From positions 1 to 57,270 of the forward strand of contig JAPEVF010000263.1 of the NCBI GenBank assembly GCA_029747585.1: a stretch of DNA of 57,270 nucleotides. The letters run 5' to 3'. Each line of letters begins with the position of its first letter. Position 1 is the stretch's first letter. Position numbers and translations under genes: made by a program. Origin of the DNA: Pleurotus djamor. Taxonomy: Eukaryota; Basidiomycota; Agaricomycetes; Agaricales; Pleurotaceae. Under the pieces are notes generated by a model that was not told the DNA's origin, ran no database searches, and saw nothing but the letters and a program-made list of their open reading frames with translations. Shown in pieces: positions 8,118 through 16,975 of this stretch.

Positions 8118-11100
8118 ACGCGATGATTCCCCCGATATATGGCTGCTGCCATTTCCTACCGGTGTTCTCCCACATCTCTTTGGCTAGGGCCCATACTTCC
8201 TCTTGACCGGGAGTTTCGCAGTGGTAGAGGATATGTTCCATGGATTCTATCGCCCCGTGGCAGTGAGTGCATTCTGCTCTCATTTTTTGTTCTTCACTGA
8301 AGAAGTCTTTAAGCCAGTACTTTCCTACTCTTCGGGTGTCGTGGGTCATTGTCCAGAGCATGCTTCGTGCGCCTCTCGAGATGTCCTTGTCCCGGATTGC
8401 TTTCCATATCCTGGCCGGGGTAGGTTTTGTACCTAGTTTATCTTCCATCTCTGCGGCTATTCTTTCTATCATGAGGTTTGTCTTTTCTCGTACGTGTTCC
8501 TTCTTGCTGATAGACCGGTTCCTTATTGCTTTGTAGGCTAACTTTTGGGTTAGTGTGTCCAGTCTGATCCCGGAGAGCTTGAGCGGTTCTGGTATGTCTT
8601 CCTTCACGTACTCACCGCTTTCTGTTCCTATATTCGCGAGTTTGTCCGCCTCTTCATTACCCTCGTGGCCGTTATGACCCTTCACCCATTTCATGTATAT
8701 CGGTCCTTTCCTTTCCCTGACTTTTGCGATCGTTCGTTGAATAATGTCCTTGTTTGCCCTGTCTAGGCCGCCGGCGTTTTCAATTTGTGTTCGATGTTCG
8801 GTGAGAATATTTATTGCATATCTTGAGTCACTCTCAATTTTAAGCGGGAAGTCCCCCATGTTCTCCGATATGGCTACAAGTATCGCTAGCAGCTCGCCCG
8901 TTTGGTTGGACTGGACCCAGTCGGTCGGTACCTTTACAGCTCTATTCCTTGGGTCCTCTTTTGCGAAGAAGATTCCGGCGCCCGCTCTGGCCTGTTCAGT
9001 GCAGGCATCTTTGCACGATCCGTCTGTCGCAATATATATTTCTTCTCCTGCCTGCTCATTTCTCAGGAACGCGTCGTCTGTTTTCTCGTCCCCCTCTGTG
9101 AAGACTCGGAATACTTCTTGTATTTGTCGCGCTGGTATTGTTCTTTCAACCTGCGTCCACCCTTCGTCCGCTGGTTCTGGGGCATTTGTCACCTCGTGTA
9201 TGTGCCGCGGATCCCACTTCCTTGGTAGTGAGTTCAGTAGTACTTCGGCTTGTTTTAGACAGGTGTGTGGGTGTTTGCACCCAGTCGTTGTTCGGCAGTT
9301 GACACAGTAGGGGCATTTGCATGTGTTTCTGTTGTTGTGGTCATCAAGTGTCAGTGTTTCGACCATGTCTGCGGCATCCCCTACGGTGCGTACTCTGTGT
9401 GTGTTTTTGAGACATATATTCTTTCTTGCGAGAGAGATTCGCTTCGTGCGCGCTCCCATCCTTGCATGTAACCAGATTGGCATTCCTCGGGCTAGGTCTT
9501 GTGTGATGTCTACGGTCTCAATTCTGAGGCCGTATTTCGTTGCGGTCTTGATTATTGCCTTCAGGTGTTTGGGGAACATGTCGTCGTTCGCTGTTTTCTT
9601 TGGTTTCCAGGTTTGTAGGAACATGTTAGTTTTCATGTCTCTGGGTATGTTCTCGTCCTTTTTGAGGGTCGCGTTTGCTATTAAGTCATCTGCTAGGAGT
9701 GCCCACGTCGGTCTGTTTTGGAATTTTAAGTACTCTTTGGCCCATACGAGCTGGATTGCTTCGTTCCGGGCTGCAATGTCCAGGACGCCAAAACCGCCCT
9801 CCTCTACTGGGGCATATATCGACTCTTCTTTGACTTGACTGGTCTTCCCATCCCAGAAGAATGACCGGATACGTTTCCTAATTGCGTTCTCTGTTGGCTT
9901 GCTCATCCCTTGAACTTTGGCCAGGTATTGTGTCCTGCCGCCTATCTCCATCTGAATGATATGTTTTCTTCCTAAGAAAGTCGGGTGGCTTTTCCCCCAG
10001 CGTTCTAGTTCCGTGTCGATTTTTTCTATTATCGGAGTCCAGGGTGCTTGTGTATCGCAGTCATTTCCAAACCAGGCTCCCAGAATTCTGGTTATATCGC
10101 CATCCTTGATTATCTTCATATACTCCGGTATTTCTGAGTTCCCCATTCTACGGTTCTCTACTACTGAGAGTCTGTGCTGTTTCGAGCCGATCGGTATTAT
10201 TTGGGTTTTCTGTAGGTTGAATTTCGCTCCTGAGGCGAGGCACCAGTTATCAAGGATTTCCTGTAGGTCATTGAGTTCATCAGTTTCGTTCATGATTACG
10301 GTTGTGTCATCTGCAAATAGGTTCGCCACAATGGTTTCCGTAGATTGCGGGATATCGTATCCGGTTATTTTGGACTTTCGGATTAGGAGACTCAGTGGTT
10401 CTATGGCGAAGTCGAAAAGGAGGCAGGAGAGGGGATCGCCTTGGCGCACACCTCTATTAATTTTGTATGCGGTGCTCAGGAAGCCATTGATCATTACTGC
10501 AGTTTCCGCGTTCTCGTATAGTGACTTGACTGTATTTGTGAATCTTTCTGGGAACTTGAAGCTTTTCATAACTCTCCATAAGTAGTCATGTTCAAGTTTG
10601 TCGTAGGCTTTTTCCTGGTCTAGTGCGACGATCATTCCGTTCGATTCTGTGGCTTCCGCGTGGTCCAGTAGTAGCTTTAGGAGCTGTGTTTGTTCCGATA
10701 TTTGTCGTCCCGGTACAAAGCCTGCTTGACTCTTATCCAACGTCTCAGCCGCTCCTGGTGCTAGTCTCATGGTGAGTATTTTGGTGAAGAGCTTATAGTC
10801 TGTGTTCAGTAGCGTTATGGGTCTGTAGTTTGCTATGTCAGTCTTTTCATTCTTTTTGTATATGGGGCACATCCATCCTTTTGCGAAGTCGGTCAGTGTA
10901 CTCACTCCGTGGTCGCTTATATCGTTTATCGCTTCTACATAGATTTCTAGCATTTGGTCTTGCGCTTCTTCGCCTATCCCTTCCTTGTTGGCCATGAGGA
11001 GCTTCCATAGCTCGTAGGTGGCACCGTCGACTCCTGCCGCCTTATTGTTGCTGGTAAGCTTCAGCGCTGTTAGTACTTCCGTCTTTTCGTACGGCTTGCT

Positions 11101-11310
11101 CATCTCTAGTTGGGTTTGGGGTGGGAGTGATTTGTCTATGGTCCGGAGGATCTCGTTTGTTGTCAGGATTCGCTCTACCTCGTCTCGGTCCTCTCTCTGG
11201 TCCCTTTGGAGTTCTTCATGATATTCCCGCGCCATCTCTGCCATTTTCCTGGATTTCGTCTCGTACCTTGTTTCTCCTAGGGCTTGCTCTCTCCTTTTGA
11301 GTGCGTACAT
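8071..11310 (-). CDS. LINE ORF2, reverse transcriptase and RNase H part
   Basis: Encodes the polymerase part of the LINE. It shows RT blocks including GFVPGRQISEQTQ, ALDQEKAYDKLEHDYLW, RGVRQGDPLSCLLFD and the catalytic FADDTTVI. An RNase H1-type domain follows with ATDGSCKDA, GELLAILVAI, ESDSRYAINI and GNEEADKLAN supplying the acidic residues, then a zinc-binding CTHCHGAIESMEHILYHC (C-x2-C-x8-H-x4-C). The apparent start Met at 11310 is internal. Upstream codons after the N at 11339 (NKKLKPRDIMYAL) join it to the endonuclease frame, so EN and RT form one ORF2 broken by a homopolymer/N error. The protein would cut and copy its RNA at the target site. Confidence 0.92.
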   Translation of the reverse strand: MYALKRREQALGETRYETKSRKMAEMAREYHEELQRDQREDRDEVERILTTNEILRTIDKSLPPQTQLEMSKPYEKTEVLTALKLTSNNKAAGVDGATYELWKLLMANKEGIGEEAQDQMLEIYVEAINDISDHGVSTLTDFAKGWMCPIYKKNEKTDIANYRPITLLNTDYKLFTKILTMRLAPGAAETLDKSQAGFVPGRQISEQTQLLKLLLDHAEATESNGMIVALDQEKAYDKLEHDYLWRVMKSFKFPERFTNTVKSLYENAETAVMINGFLSTAYKINRGVRQGDPLSCLLFDFAIEPLSLLIRKSKITGYDIPQSTETIVANLFADDTTVIMNETDELNDLQEILDNWCLASGAKFNLQKTQIIPIGSKQHRLSVVENRRMGNSEIPEYMKIIKDGDITRILGAWFGNDCDTQAPWTPIIEKIDTELERWGKSHPTFLGRKHIIQMEIGGRTQYLAKVQGMSKPTENAIRKRIRSFFWDGKTSQVKEESIYAPVEEGGFGVLDIAARNEAIQLVWAKEYLKFQNRPTWALLADDLIANATLKKDENIPRDMKTNMFLQTWKPKKTANDDMFPKHLKAIIKTATKYGLRIETVDITQDLARGMPIWLHARMGARTKRISLARKNICLKNTHRVRTVGDAADMVETLTLDDHNNRNTCKCPYCVNCRTTTGCKHPHTCLKQAEVLLNSLPRKWDPRHIHEVTNAPEPADEGWTQVERTIPARQIQEVFRVFTEGDEKTDDAFLRNEQAGEEIYIATDGSCKDACTEQARAGAGIFFAKEDPRNRAVKVPTDWVQSNQTGELLAILVAISENMGDFPLKIESDSRYAINILTEHRTQIENAGGLDRANKDIIQRTIAKVRERKGPIYMKWVKGHNGHEGNEEADKLANIGTESGEYVKEDIPEPLKLSGIRLDTLTQKLAYKAIRNRSISKKEHVREKTNLMIERIAAEMEDKLGTKPTPARIWKAIRDKDISRGARSMLWTMTHDTRRVGKYWLKDFFSEEQKMRAECTHCHGAIESMEHILYHCETPGQEEVWALAKEMWENTGRKWQQPYIGGIIACGLRSTDRKKDRQRR

Positions 11311-11335
11311 GATGTCTCTCGGTTTGAGTTTCTTG

Positions 11336-12907
11336 TTANTTTTTTATCCATGACCTTGATATTGTTTCTCCCTCAAGCCTATCTATTGCGCGGACGGTTC
11401 TCCTCGCTTTCTGGTGTCTGAGTCTCTCCATTTTCGAGAGGGTTTTCGCCTCGGCCATTAGTTGTTTTGCTGTTTGGGGTGTGTGATCTTGGGACGTCAG
11501 GTTCTTGATCTTCTCCTGTGATTCTTGTATCTTCTTCTTGATTGCTGGGACGAGCAGCTTATCACGTTTTCTCGCTTGTTCTAGGATAGTGGTTTTACAT
11601 TGGTGTAGGATTATCTGTGGGTTAATCTCGTCTGATCGCTGTCCGTTGATCGCCTTGAGTGCCTTGTGTGAGTCTTGTATCGTTTTTTCGGCCTCTTCCC
11701 GGAAGGTTTTGTCCTTGAGTATTCTTTGTGGTATTGTCCACCGTCCTTCGCCTAGCTCTGGTGCTTCCGCCGTTGAGATGTATACCGAGATTCTGTAGTG
11801 GTCTGTGTTTTCTAGGCCGGAGGGTTCGATTATCCAATCCCTCGCTTGTTTCAGGTATTCTTCTTTCATGTATATTCGGTCTATTCTTGACATTACTGCG
11901 TCAGCGTCGTTTCTTTTCCTGTCTTGGAAGAAGGTGAACGCCCTGGTCGTGGGGAAGGTCGTCCTCCACCCATCCTTCATACTTAGATAGAGTTTCAGGT
12001 CATCGAGCGCTGCGGTTGTGGCTTCTTTGTCGGGATGCGCTGGGAAGCGGTCTATTGATTCTTCAACCATATTGAAATCGCCCAGTATGATATCTGGTTC
12101 GTCCCTCGGGTTCTCTTCGTAGTGATCCATGATTTTCTTCCAGAATCCTGCATTTTCGTTCGGGTCATTGGGTGCGTACACTCCCAGTACTCGGATTTTT
12201 TGGTTATTGTGTATTTTGAACTCAACACTTGCTGCTCTTCCGGGGACGATTTCACGCATCGGCGCTTCTCCCGCTTCAAGTAGGCCTCTGTTGAGGATGA
12301 TTGCTATCCCTGCTCGTTGTGATGGTCTTTCTAGATCTCCAGACGCGCATACTAACATTCTTCGGTCGAAATTGCTTAGGAGACTTTCGGCTCGTTCACT
12401 GTTCATGTGAGTCTCCTGTATTACCATGACTCCAATTTTGTTTTCTCTCATTACCTGGTTTATGTGTTTCAACTTTTGCGAGGATTCTCCTTCTAGCCCT
12501 AGGCCTTTGATGTTTTGCGTTGCAATACGGATGCCGGCGCGGTTGTTGTGCGTCNTTTTTCTTTTTCGTTTTCCGCTTTTTCCCCTTCCNTTTTTCTGGN
12601 TTTTTCTGCCAGGTTGTGTGTTGCCCGTTTGGCATGGTGCTTCTAGCACTTCAGACGAACCTCTTTCGGTGTCAGAGGCGGGGTTTTGTCTGTTTTGAGT
12701 AGCGTTAGCTTGATTCCCCTGTGAGGGGTCAGGGGACAGTGCCCTTTGTAGGCTAGGGTATGCGTTGTACCTGGCGTCGTGGTTTTCCTGGTCAGCCTGT
12801 CGACCAGTACTAGCTCTGCCTTGGCTTCGCTCGGGGTCTATAACCCTCGTGTGGGATGTGTTGAGGTTCGTGGCAATTGAAGGTTGCGTTTTCTCCGGGC
12901 TGCCCAC
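11336..12907 (-). CDS. LINE ORF2, APE-type endonuclease part
   Basis: N-terminal part of ORF2. After a Gln/Ser/Pro-rich leader and a basic stretch (Ns near 12,555-12,600) comes an exonuclease-endonuclease-phosphatase fold: ATQNIKGLG (Asn), VIQETHMN (Glu), GVYAPNDPNE, ILGDFNMVE (Asp-x-Asn) and a final TDHYRISVYI (Asp-His). These are the catalytic motifs of apurinic-type LINE endonucleases that nick the target strand. The C-terminal linker (ISRSWIK) runs into an A-run with an N at 11339, where a one-base correction continues straight into the RT frame. The start Met at 12907 is the most upstream in-frame one. Confidence 0.9.
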   Translation of the reverse strand: MGSPEKTQPSIATNLNTSHTRVIDPERSQGRASTGRQADQENHDARYNAYPSLQRALSPDPSQGNQANATQNRQNPASDTERGSSEVLEAPCQTGNTQPGRKXQKXGRGKSGKRKRKXTHNNRAGIRIATQNIKGLGLEGESSQKLKHINQVMRENKIGVMVIQETHMNSERAESLLSNFDRRMLVCASGDLERPSQRAGIAIILNRGLLEAGEAPMREIVPGRAASVEFKIHNNQKIRVLGVYAPNDPNENAGFWKKIMDHYEENPRDEPDIILGDFNMVEESIDRFPAHPDKEATTAALDDLKLYLSMKDGWRTTFPTTRAFTFFQDRKRNDADAVMSRIDRIYMKEEYLKQARDWIIEPSGLENTDHYRISVYISTAEAPELGEGRWTIPQRILKDKTFREEAEKTIQDSHKALKAINGQRSDEINPQIILHQCKTTILEQARKRDKLLVPAIKKKIQESQEKIKNLTSQDHTPQTAKQLMAEAKTLSKMERLRHQKARRTVRAIDRLEGETISRSWIKX

Positions 12908-13232
12908 CCTCGGAAGACGTTGTACAGTGGGTTCACTTCCACTAGCCCCGGGTGGCTAGCTTCGGATCCCCCTTCGACGGTCATCTCTGTATTTGTGTAG
13001 ATGTCGTCCGGCGGCTGTACCCGCCTTGCGCTACCCACTTACCTGTCCGGCTCTCGCCGTCAGTAAATTCAGTGGTGCGCGTTTTGGTTTCTTAGTAGTT
13101 CATCCTTTCCCCAGTTCCCGGTGGCTCTTGTGTATTTCTGAGGTATCATAAATTTATTGTGGAGTTCGTACACATAAGTGGTCTATGGACTGGACATGTG
13201 GTCTGGCGCGTTGTGGGTGTTTCACTTCCCAA

Positions 13233-14741
13233 TTAGTTAGTTTGGGCGCTTTTGCCTGGTTTGGCACCCTTCTGCTTCTTAGCCTCCTTCGCTTTCCTTG
13301 CCTTTTCGTATCTTAAAAACTTCTTCCCCTCCTTGGTCTCCTTCCATGACTTCTGCGAATGGGCATCGTTCCAGTTCCAATCGGGATGCACGACGAATTG
13401 GCCGACTCCGAAGGGACCCTTCCAGTCTCTCATCTTGGTGATGGAGCAAGCCTCTGAGCTGTGGACGTCCGATTTGCAGTAGACGCATCCAACAGGCGTT
13501 ACTGTCCCTCTGATCATGGTGAGATCTCCTATATCAAAGGTGCGTTTTCGAATTCTGAGTGCCCATTTTTGGTGGAGCTTATAGTCCATGTAGATTGGCG
13601 TCGCCTGTAGTTGCCAGACTGGGTTTTGCTCCCCCATGCGCGTAAACCTCTCAACATAGGTCAGGCTAAGGGTTGAGAGGAAGAAAATCTTCCTCTCGAG
13701 TGGGGATGCTCCAATGTTCCTCGCGGCAAGCTGGGTGGATACCTCCTGCGTTAGGGTCTTGTCTCCGGCGATTTGGTTCGCGATTGAGGTGAGAGCTGCC
13801 TCCATTGCTTCCGGTTTCGGCGTCACAAAGTGCCCCTCGTAGTTTGCCAGGACCCAGGATCTTGGTTTTTCGTCCGGTATTTCGTGTACAAAGAAACCGT
13901 AGGGTGTTTGTCCTCTCGTGAAGCTGAATGCTTGAGTTTCGACCAGGAGTTTTTTAAGGTCGGCGGGGACGTAGAGGACGAAGTACGCAAAGGGGAGCGC
14001 GTGTTCTAGTGTGGGCGGGGGTTCGTGTCTGGGTTTGGGGACCACCACCTTCATCTTCTTGACCCCTTCAAAGGGGAAGGCCGTCAGGAACTTCATCAGA
14101 GCCGGGACGAAGTCTGGGTTCTCCCTAGTGAACTTTGTACCAGCCTTGAAGGGGACAATCGCAACTGTCGTCTCTGCCTTCTCGACAACCCCTTTCACGA
14201 TCCCTTCGGCTTGGTTCCCGGTTATCGTGGATCGACGGGCTATATTCTTCGGGGTGTCGGCTATCATGTACGGGTATTTCGTCCTGGGGAGGGTGGGGTT
14301 GGCGGGGATGGTATCCCAGTGGGGGTTGGTGGCAACTTTTGGGTCGGATGGGGGGCTCGACATATGCCCGTTTAGGGTTATCCTCACTGCCAGAGTTGCG
14401 AATTCCGGCTGCCTGATCACCGTTGTCGTAACTTCGAGGAAAGGGGAGCACTCAATCGGCCCCTTGTCGGGTGCGGCGAAGAAGGGAGGGAGGTAGGGGA
14501 TGTATGGTCGCTTGGGCTGGCTACCTTGGGCTTTGTGCTTGGGCTTTTTCCTCTCGCGTGCCCTGTCTTCCTGTCTGTCGCCGTCTCGTTCGATGGCCGT
14601 CTCGGTCGCTTCGAGTCTGATTCTCTTTGAGTCCATGGCTGGATAGGTGGCGCGTAGCTTGGTGGTGGTTGGTATGTAGAGTTGGGTGTTTATTCTAGTA
14701 GCTTTACCTTGGTTTATATCGCTCCGTTGGCCTTTGTTCAT
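13233..14741 (-). CDS. LINE ORF1-type protein, second copy (CCHC knuckle)
   Basis: 502 residues, probably the RNA-binding protein that packages LINE RNA. It has a charged N-terminal region, a central domain of unknown fold, and near the C-terminus a CCHC knuckle (CVYCKSDVHSSEAC) followed by DWKGPF and a Lys-rich tail. The order knuckle then DWKGPF is repeated in the gene upstream (14950-16557). The two also align around PY-(I/M)-A-x2-P-x2-I near the N-terminal third and SW-x3 in the centre, so they look like paralogues. The gap to ORF2 is about 325 nt, which requires reinitiation or another route for ORF2 translation. Confidence 0.75.
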   Translation of the reverse strand: MNKGQRSDINQGKATRINTQLYIPTTTKLRATYPAMDSKRIRLEATETAIERDGDRQEDRARERKKPKHKAQGSQPKRPYIPYLPPFFAAPDKGPIECSPFLEVTTTVIRQPEFATLAVRITLNGHMSSPPSDPKVATNPHWDTIPANPTLPRTKYPYMIADTPKNIARRSTITGNQAEGIVKGVVEKAETTVAIVPFKAGTKFTRENPDFVPALMKFLTAFPFEGVKKMKVVVPKPRHEPPPTLEHALPFAYFVLYVPADLKKLLVETQAFSFTRGQTPYGFFVHEIPDEKPRSWVLANYEGHFVTPKPEAMEAALTSIANQIAGDKTLTQEVSTQLAARNIGASPLERKIFFLSTLSLTYVERFTRMGEQNPVWQLQATPIYMDYKLHQKWALRIRKRTFDIGDLTMIRGTVTPVGCVYCKSDVHSSEACSITKMRDWKGPFGVGQFVVHPDWNWNDAHSQKSWKETKEGKKFLRYEKARKAKEAKKQKGAKPGKSAQTN

Positions 14742-14949
14742 AGCTACCTTTGTTCCGCCATATGTTGGGCTGATCTCATCTTATCTTTATTTTATGATGT
14801 GATATATGGTTGGCAAACTCGCCGTCTAGGATTATCATCAGTTGTCGAACGTGCAACTGGAAGTTTGTTGGTACATTGGTGGAGGTAGACTAATGGTTAG
14901 GGTCTACTTCGACGGTGCGTATGTAGTCGCGGTGTGGTTAGGTAGTACT

Positions 14950-16557
14950 TCAGTTGATGCCGCGCCCTCTGCCGCGAGAGGGGGAGTTCCTTCCCCTGTG
15001 TTGGCCTCTGTTCATGCCTCGACCCCTGCCACGGGTGTATCCACGGCCTCGTGCTCTCGAGCCGCTGCCTCCTCTGGTGAGAGGACCTTGAGGATTGTAC
15101 CAGAGTGGTGATCGTGCCTGTGCTACTTCTGCAGGGAAGGGGCCCTTCCAGTCCTCGGTGAGTGGGAAGGGACACCTGGAGACATCATGCGTGTCGTCTT
15201 TGCAGAAGGTGCAGGACTCGTAGAGGCGGTTCTTCTGGAGTTTCGTCTGGACTTGGAGTTCGGTGAAGTCCACGATGTATCTCTGCGTGGTGATGAGCTC
15301 GATCCATGTGGAGTGGGTCTTCCCATCTATAGCGATCGGTTCCGCGAAGAGCTGTAGGATGCGGACGTCTTGAGCCAGCTCGACTTCGTATACCTTGAAT
15401 GTCTGAAGGGTTCGGTTCACTCTGTCGTCTAATGTTGGGAAGCGAGGGTCTAGGGTACCGACGCAGGAGTCGACGAAGTTTCTGAACTGGGGGTTGACTT
15501 TCAGGGTGTTGACGATGGCCCGTCTGACGTTTAGTCGGGTTTCCTCTTCCCCATCGATGTACGTGCTGCTGAGGTCGCAGATATACCATGAATGGATCCC
15601 TTCATCGAGTGGGAGTGCCGATACTGCGATGCGACGTCCGTTGGCTTCGAAGGCGAATGTCTGGAACCAGAGGAGGTACTCCCTCAATTCCGGCGCCGCT
15701 TCACGGCATAAGAGTATGTGAGGTTTTCCCCACTCGCTGGACGAGTCCTTGTTTTCTTTGGGGGGTTCGGTTACTTTGGGAGGTTGCATCCCGGGATCGC
15801 AGAGGGACCGGATGAAGATCTGGACGTCGGGGGCTAGGCGCGGGTTCTCAGATCTGAGGGCATCCCCTGCACCGTGGACGAGGAGAGCAATGTAGTCTTC
15901 GGGGCTTGCCTTGATCTTCTCCTGATCGTCTTTCCTGATTCCTCCTAGGAGGTATGCCTGAGATTTGATTAGGCGAGGGAATTGTGCCATAGTGTATGGG
16001 ATATGGGACTGGACTTCGTGCCCAGGTGGGGGGTTGGTGCGGGTGAGCGTGGTGGTGGGGATCGGTCCCGTTGAAGAGACGGAAAGCAGGTGGGGGCGTA
16101 TCGTCGTCATCGTCAGACTGTGCGCCTTGGTCCCCAGCTGGGGGTGGAGGTGCCTGTTGTTCCACAGGCGGATGTTGGGCGTCCGGGTTGGGGTCGGGGA
16201 TCGTGGCTGCGTGTTGTGTGAGTGTGGTATCCGGTGACGTTTTAGGTCAGTCATACCTGGGCCCGGCGCGTCCTCGTCCATTTGGTCGGGCTCGGTGGAG
16301 ACAGTCGCATCAGACATCTCTGCGTCTTGATCGGGTTCGTTGGCTGTGTCGATTTGATTCTTGGACGAAGAGGGCGCGTTCGGTTCTCGATTCGCGTCTC
16401 TTTCTTTCTTCTTCTTCCTCTTTTGGGATCCGTTAAGTCTCTTTCTCTTGTCGCCCGTAGTAGGGCTTTGTGGGTTGTCCGCTGCTTGTGGCAAAGAGCT
16501 GGGGCTGTCTTCTCGACGTTTCCCCTGCGAGATGGTGAGGGCTGTGGGGGTGGGCAT
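14950..16557 (-). CDS. LINE ORF1-type protein, first copy (CCHC knuckle and RGG tail)
   Basis: 535 residues, first ORF of the LINE transcript. The N-terminal third is Ser/Pro/Lys-rich and disordered-looking, with a basic stretch (KRKRLNGSQKRKKKK) resembling a nuclear signal. The middle shares short conserved positions with the next ORF. The C-terminus has a CCHC knuckle (CTFCKDDTHDVSRC), EDWKGPF, and an Arg/Gly-rich tail with many RGRG repeats, as in RNA-binding proteins. It is preceded by about 420 nt of structured 5' UTR. Likely an RNA chaperone forming the LINE ribonucleoprotein; this rests on domain logic only. Confidence 0.75.
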   Translation of the reverse strand: MPTPTALTISQGKRREDSPSSLPQAADNPQSPTTGDKRKRLNGSQKRKKKKERDANREPNAPSSSKNQIDTANEPDQDAEMSDATVSTEPDQMDEDAPGPGMTDLKRHRIPHSHNTQPRSPTPTRTPNIRLWNNRHLHPQLGTKAHSLTMTTIRPHLLSVSSTGPIPTTTLTRTNPPPGHEVQSHIPYTMAQFPRLIKSQAYLLGGIRKDDQEKIKASPEDYIALLVHGAGDALRSENPRLAPDVQIFIRSLCDPGMQPPKVTEPPKENKDSSSEWGKPHILLCREAAPELREYLLWFQTFAFEANGRRIAVSALPLDEGIHSWYICDLSSTYIDGEEETRLNVRRAIVNTLKVNPQFRNFVDSCVGTLDPRFPTLDDRVNRTLQTFKVYEVELAQDVRILQLFAEPIAIDGKTHSTWIELITTQRYIVDFTELQVQTKLQKNRLYESCTFCKDDTHDVSRCPFPLTEDWKGPFPAEVAQARSPLWYNPQGPLTRGGSGSRARGRGYTRGRGRGMNRGQHRGRNSPSRGRGRGIN

Positions 16558-16862
16558 TGGGTGTGGGGTTTTTTAGACCCCCATGCTTATTAGTGTGTAG
16601 GTTCGCCTCAGCCTGCCTCGCTGTGGCGTGCTCGTTGGCTGTGTGTGCCTATCGATGGGTTTTATCGTGGACTATCGAGGGAAATGGCTCGTAGAGTACT
16701 CTTTGTCTCGTGGGAGAGGTTTTGACCGTAGTGGTAGTCGTAACCCACCACTCTGGCTTCGTTGGTGGGCATGTGCCACCCTAAGTCAGGGTGGCACCGT
16801 TGCTCCTCGCCGTTTCCCACAGCGGGCAACCTGTTACCAGGGGATTAAACTCTCGCTGTATG
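16558..16862 (-). other. LINE 5' UTR downstream of the ribozyme, stem-loop rich
   Basis: About 300 nt before the first ORF. It contains a perfect 10-bp stem with 5-nt loop (gtgccaccct/agggtggcac, 16773-16797), a 7-bp stem (cccacca/tggtggg, 16744-16769), and a 6-bp stem (ctctcg/cgagag, 16850-16872) directly next to ribozyme strand P2'. These could influence ribosome entry; no function is shown. Confidence 0.5.
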
Positions 16863-16975
16863 AAGTCGAGAGACGTCCTTATTTGTTTCCTCGTCGTTGT
16901 CGGCGAGTACTTATCCTCTTGCGCCACGAAAAGGCTAGGACGCACGCCACCACATGGTGGTTACAGTGCAAGAGG
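16863..16975 (-). ncRNA. HDV-like self-cleaving ribozyme at the LINE 5' end (predicted)
   Basis: The minus-strand RNA from 16975 folds by eye into the nested double pseudoknot of hepatitis-delta-like ribozymes. P1: CCUCUUGC (16975-16968) with GCAAGAGG (16922-16915), 7-8 bp, starting at the LINE/target-site junction. P2: GCGUCCU (16943-16937) with AGGACGU (16879-16873). P3: GCC (16935-16933) with GGC (16925-16923), loop UUUUCGU. P4: hairpin 16907-16890 (CUCG..CGAG). J4/2 contains CAAAU, matching the CNRA catalytic-cytosine motif (C at 16885). The P1-P2 junction carries an extra CCACC/GGUGG hairpin, as in some LINE ribozymes. A two-pair P1.1 between GA after P1' and the L3 uridines is possible. 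Self-cleavage would free the LINE 5' end from read-through transcripts. The pairing is seen in sequence; activity is inferred. Confidence 0.75.

Larger units (their letters stand above)
7537..16975 (-). mobile_element. Full-length LINE (non-LTR retrotransposon), Tad1-like
   Basis: A 9.4-kb element on the minus strand: 5' UTR with an HDV-like ribozyme (16975 to 16558), two ORF1-type genes, ORF2 encoding APE endonuclease, reverse transcriptase and RNase H with a terminal CCHC motif, a short 3' UTR and a poly(A) tail (T-run on the plus strand, 7537-7562). A 14-bp duplication ttcagggtgctttt flanks it exactly (7523-7536 and 16976-16989). Together these show a complete target-primed insertion without 5' truncation. 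The EN-RT-RNase H order and fungal host suggest the Tad1 clade; a phylogeny would be needed to fix this. Confidence 0.92.

Noticed and set aside
8744..10585. Several plus-strand open frames of 100-210 codons inside the LINE
   Set aside because: They lie opposite ORF2, are Ser/Phe/Leu-rich antisense readings and match no family.
16948..16961. Palindrome ccaccacatggtgg as a transcription-factor site
   Set aside because: It fits better as the extra hairpin in the ribozyme P1-P2 junction.
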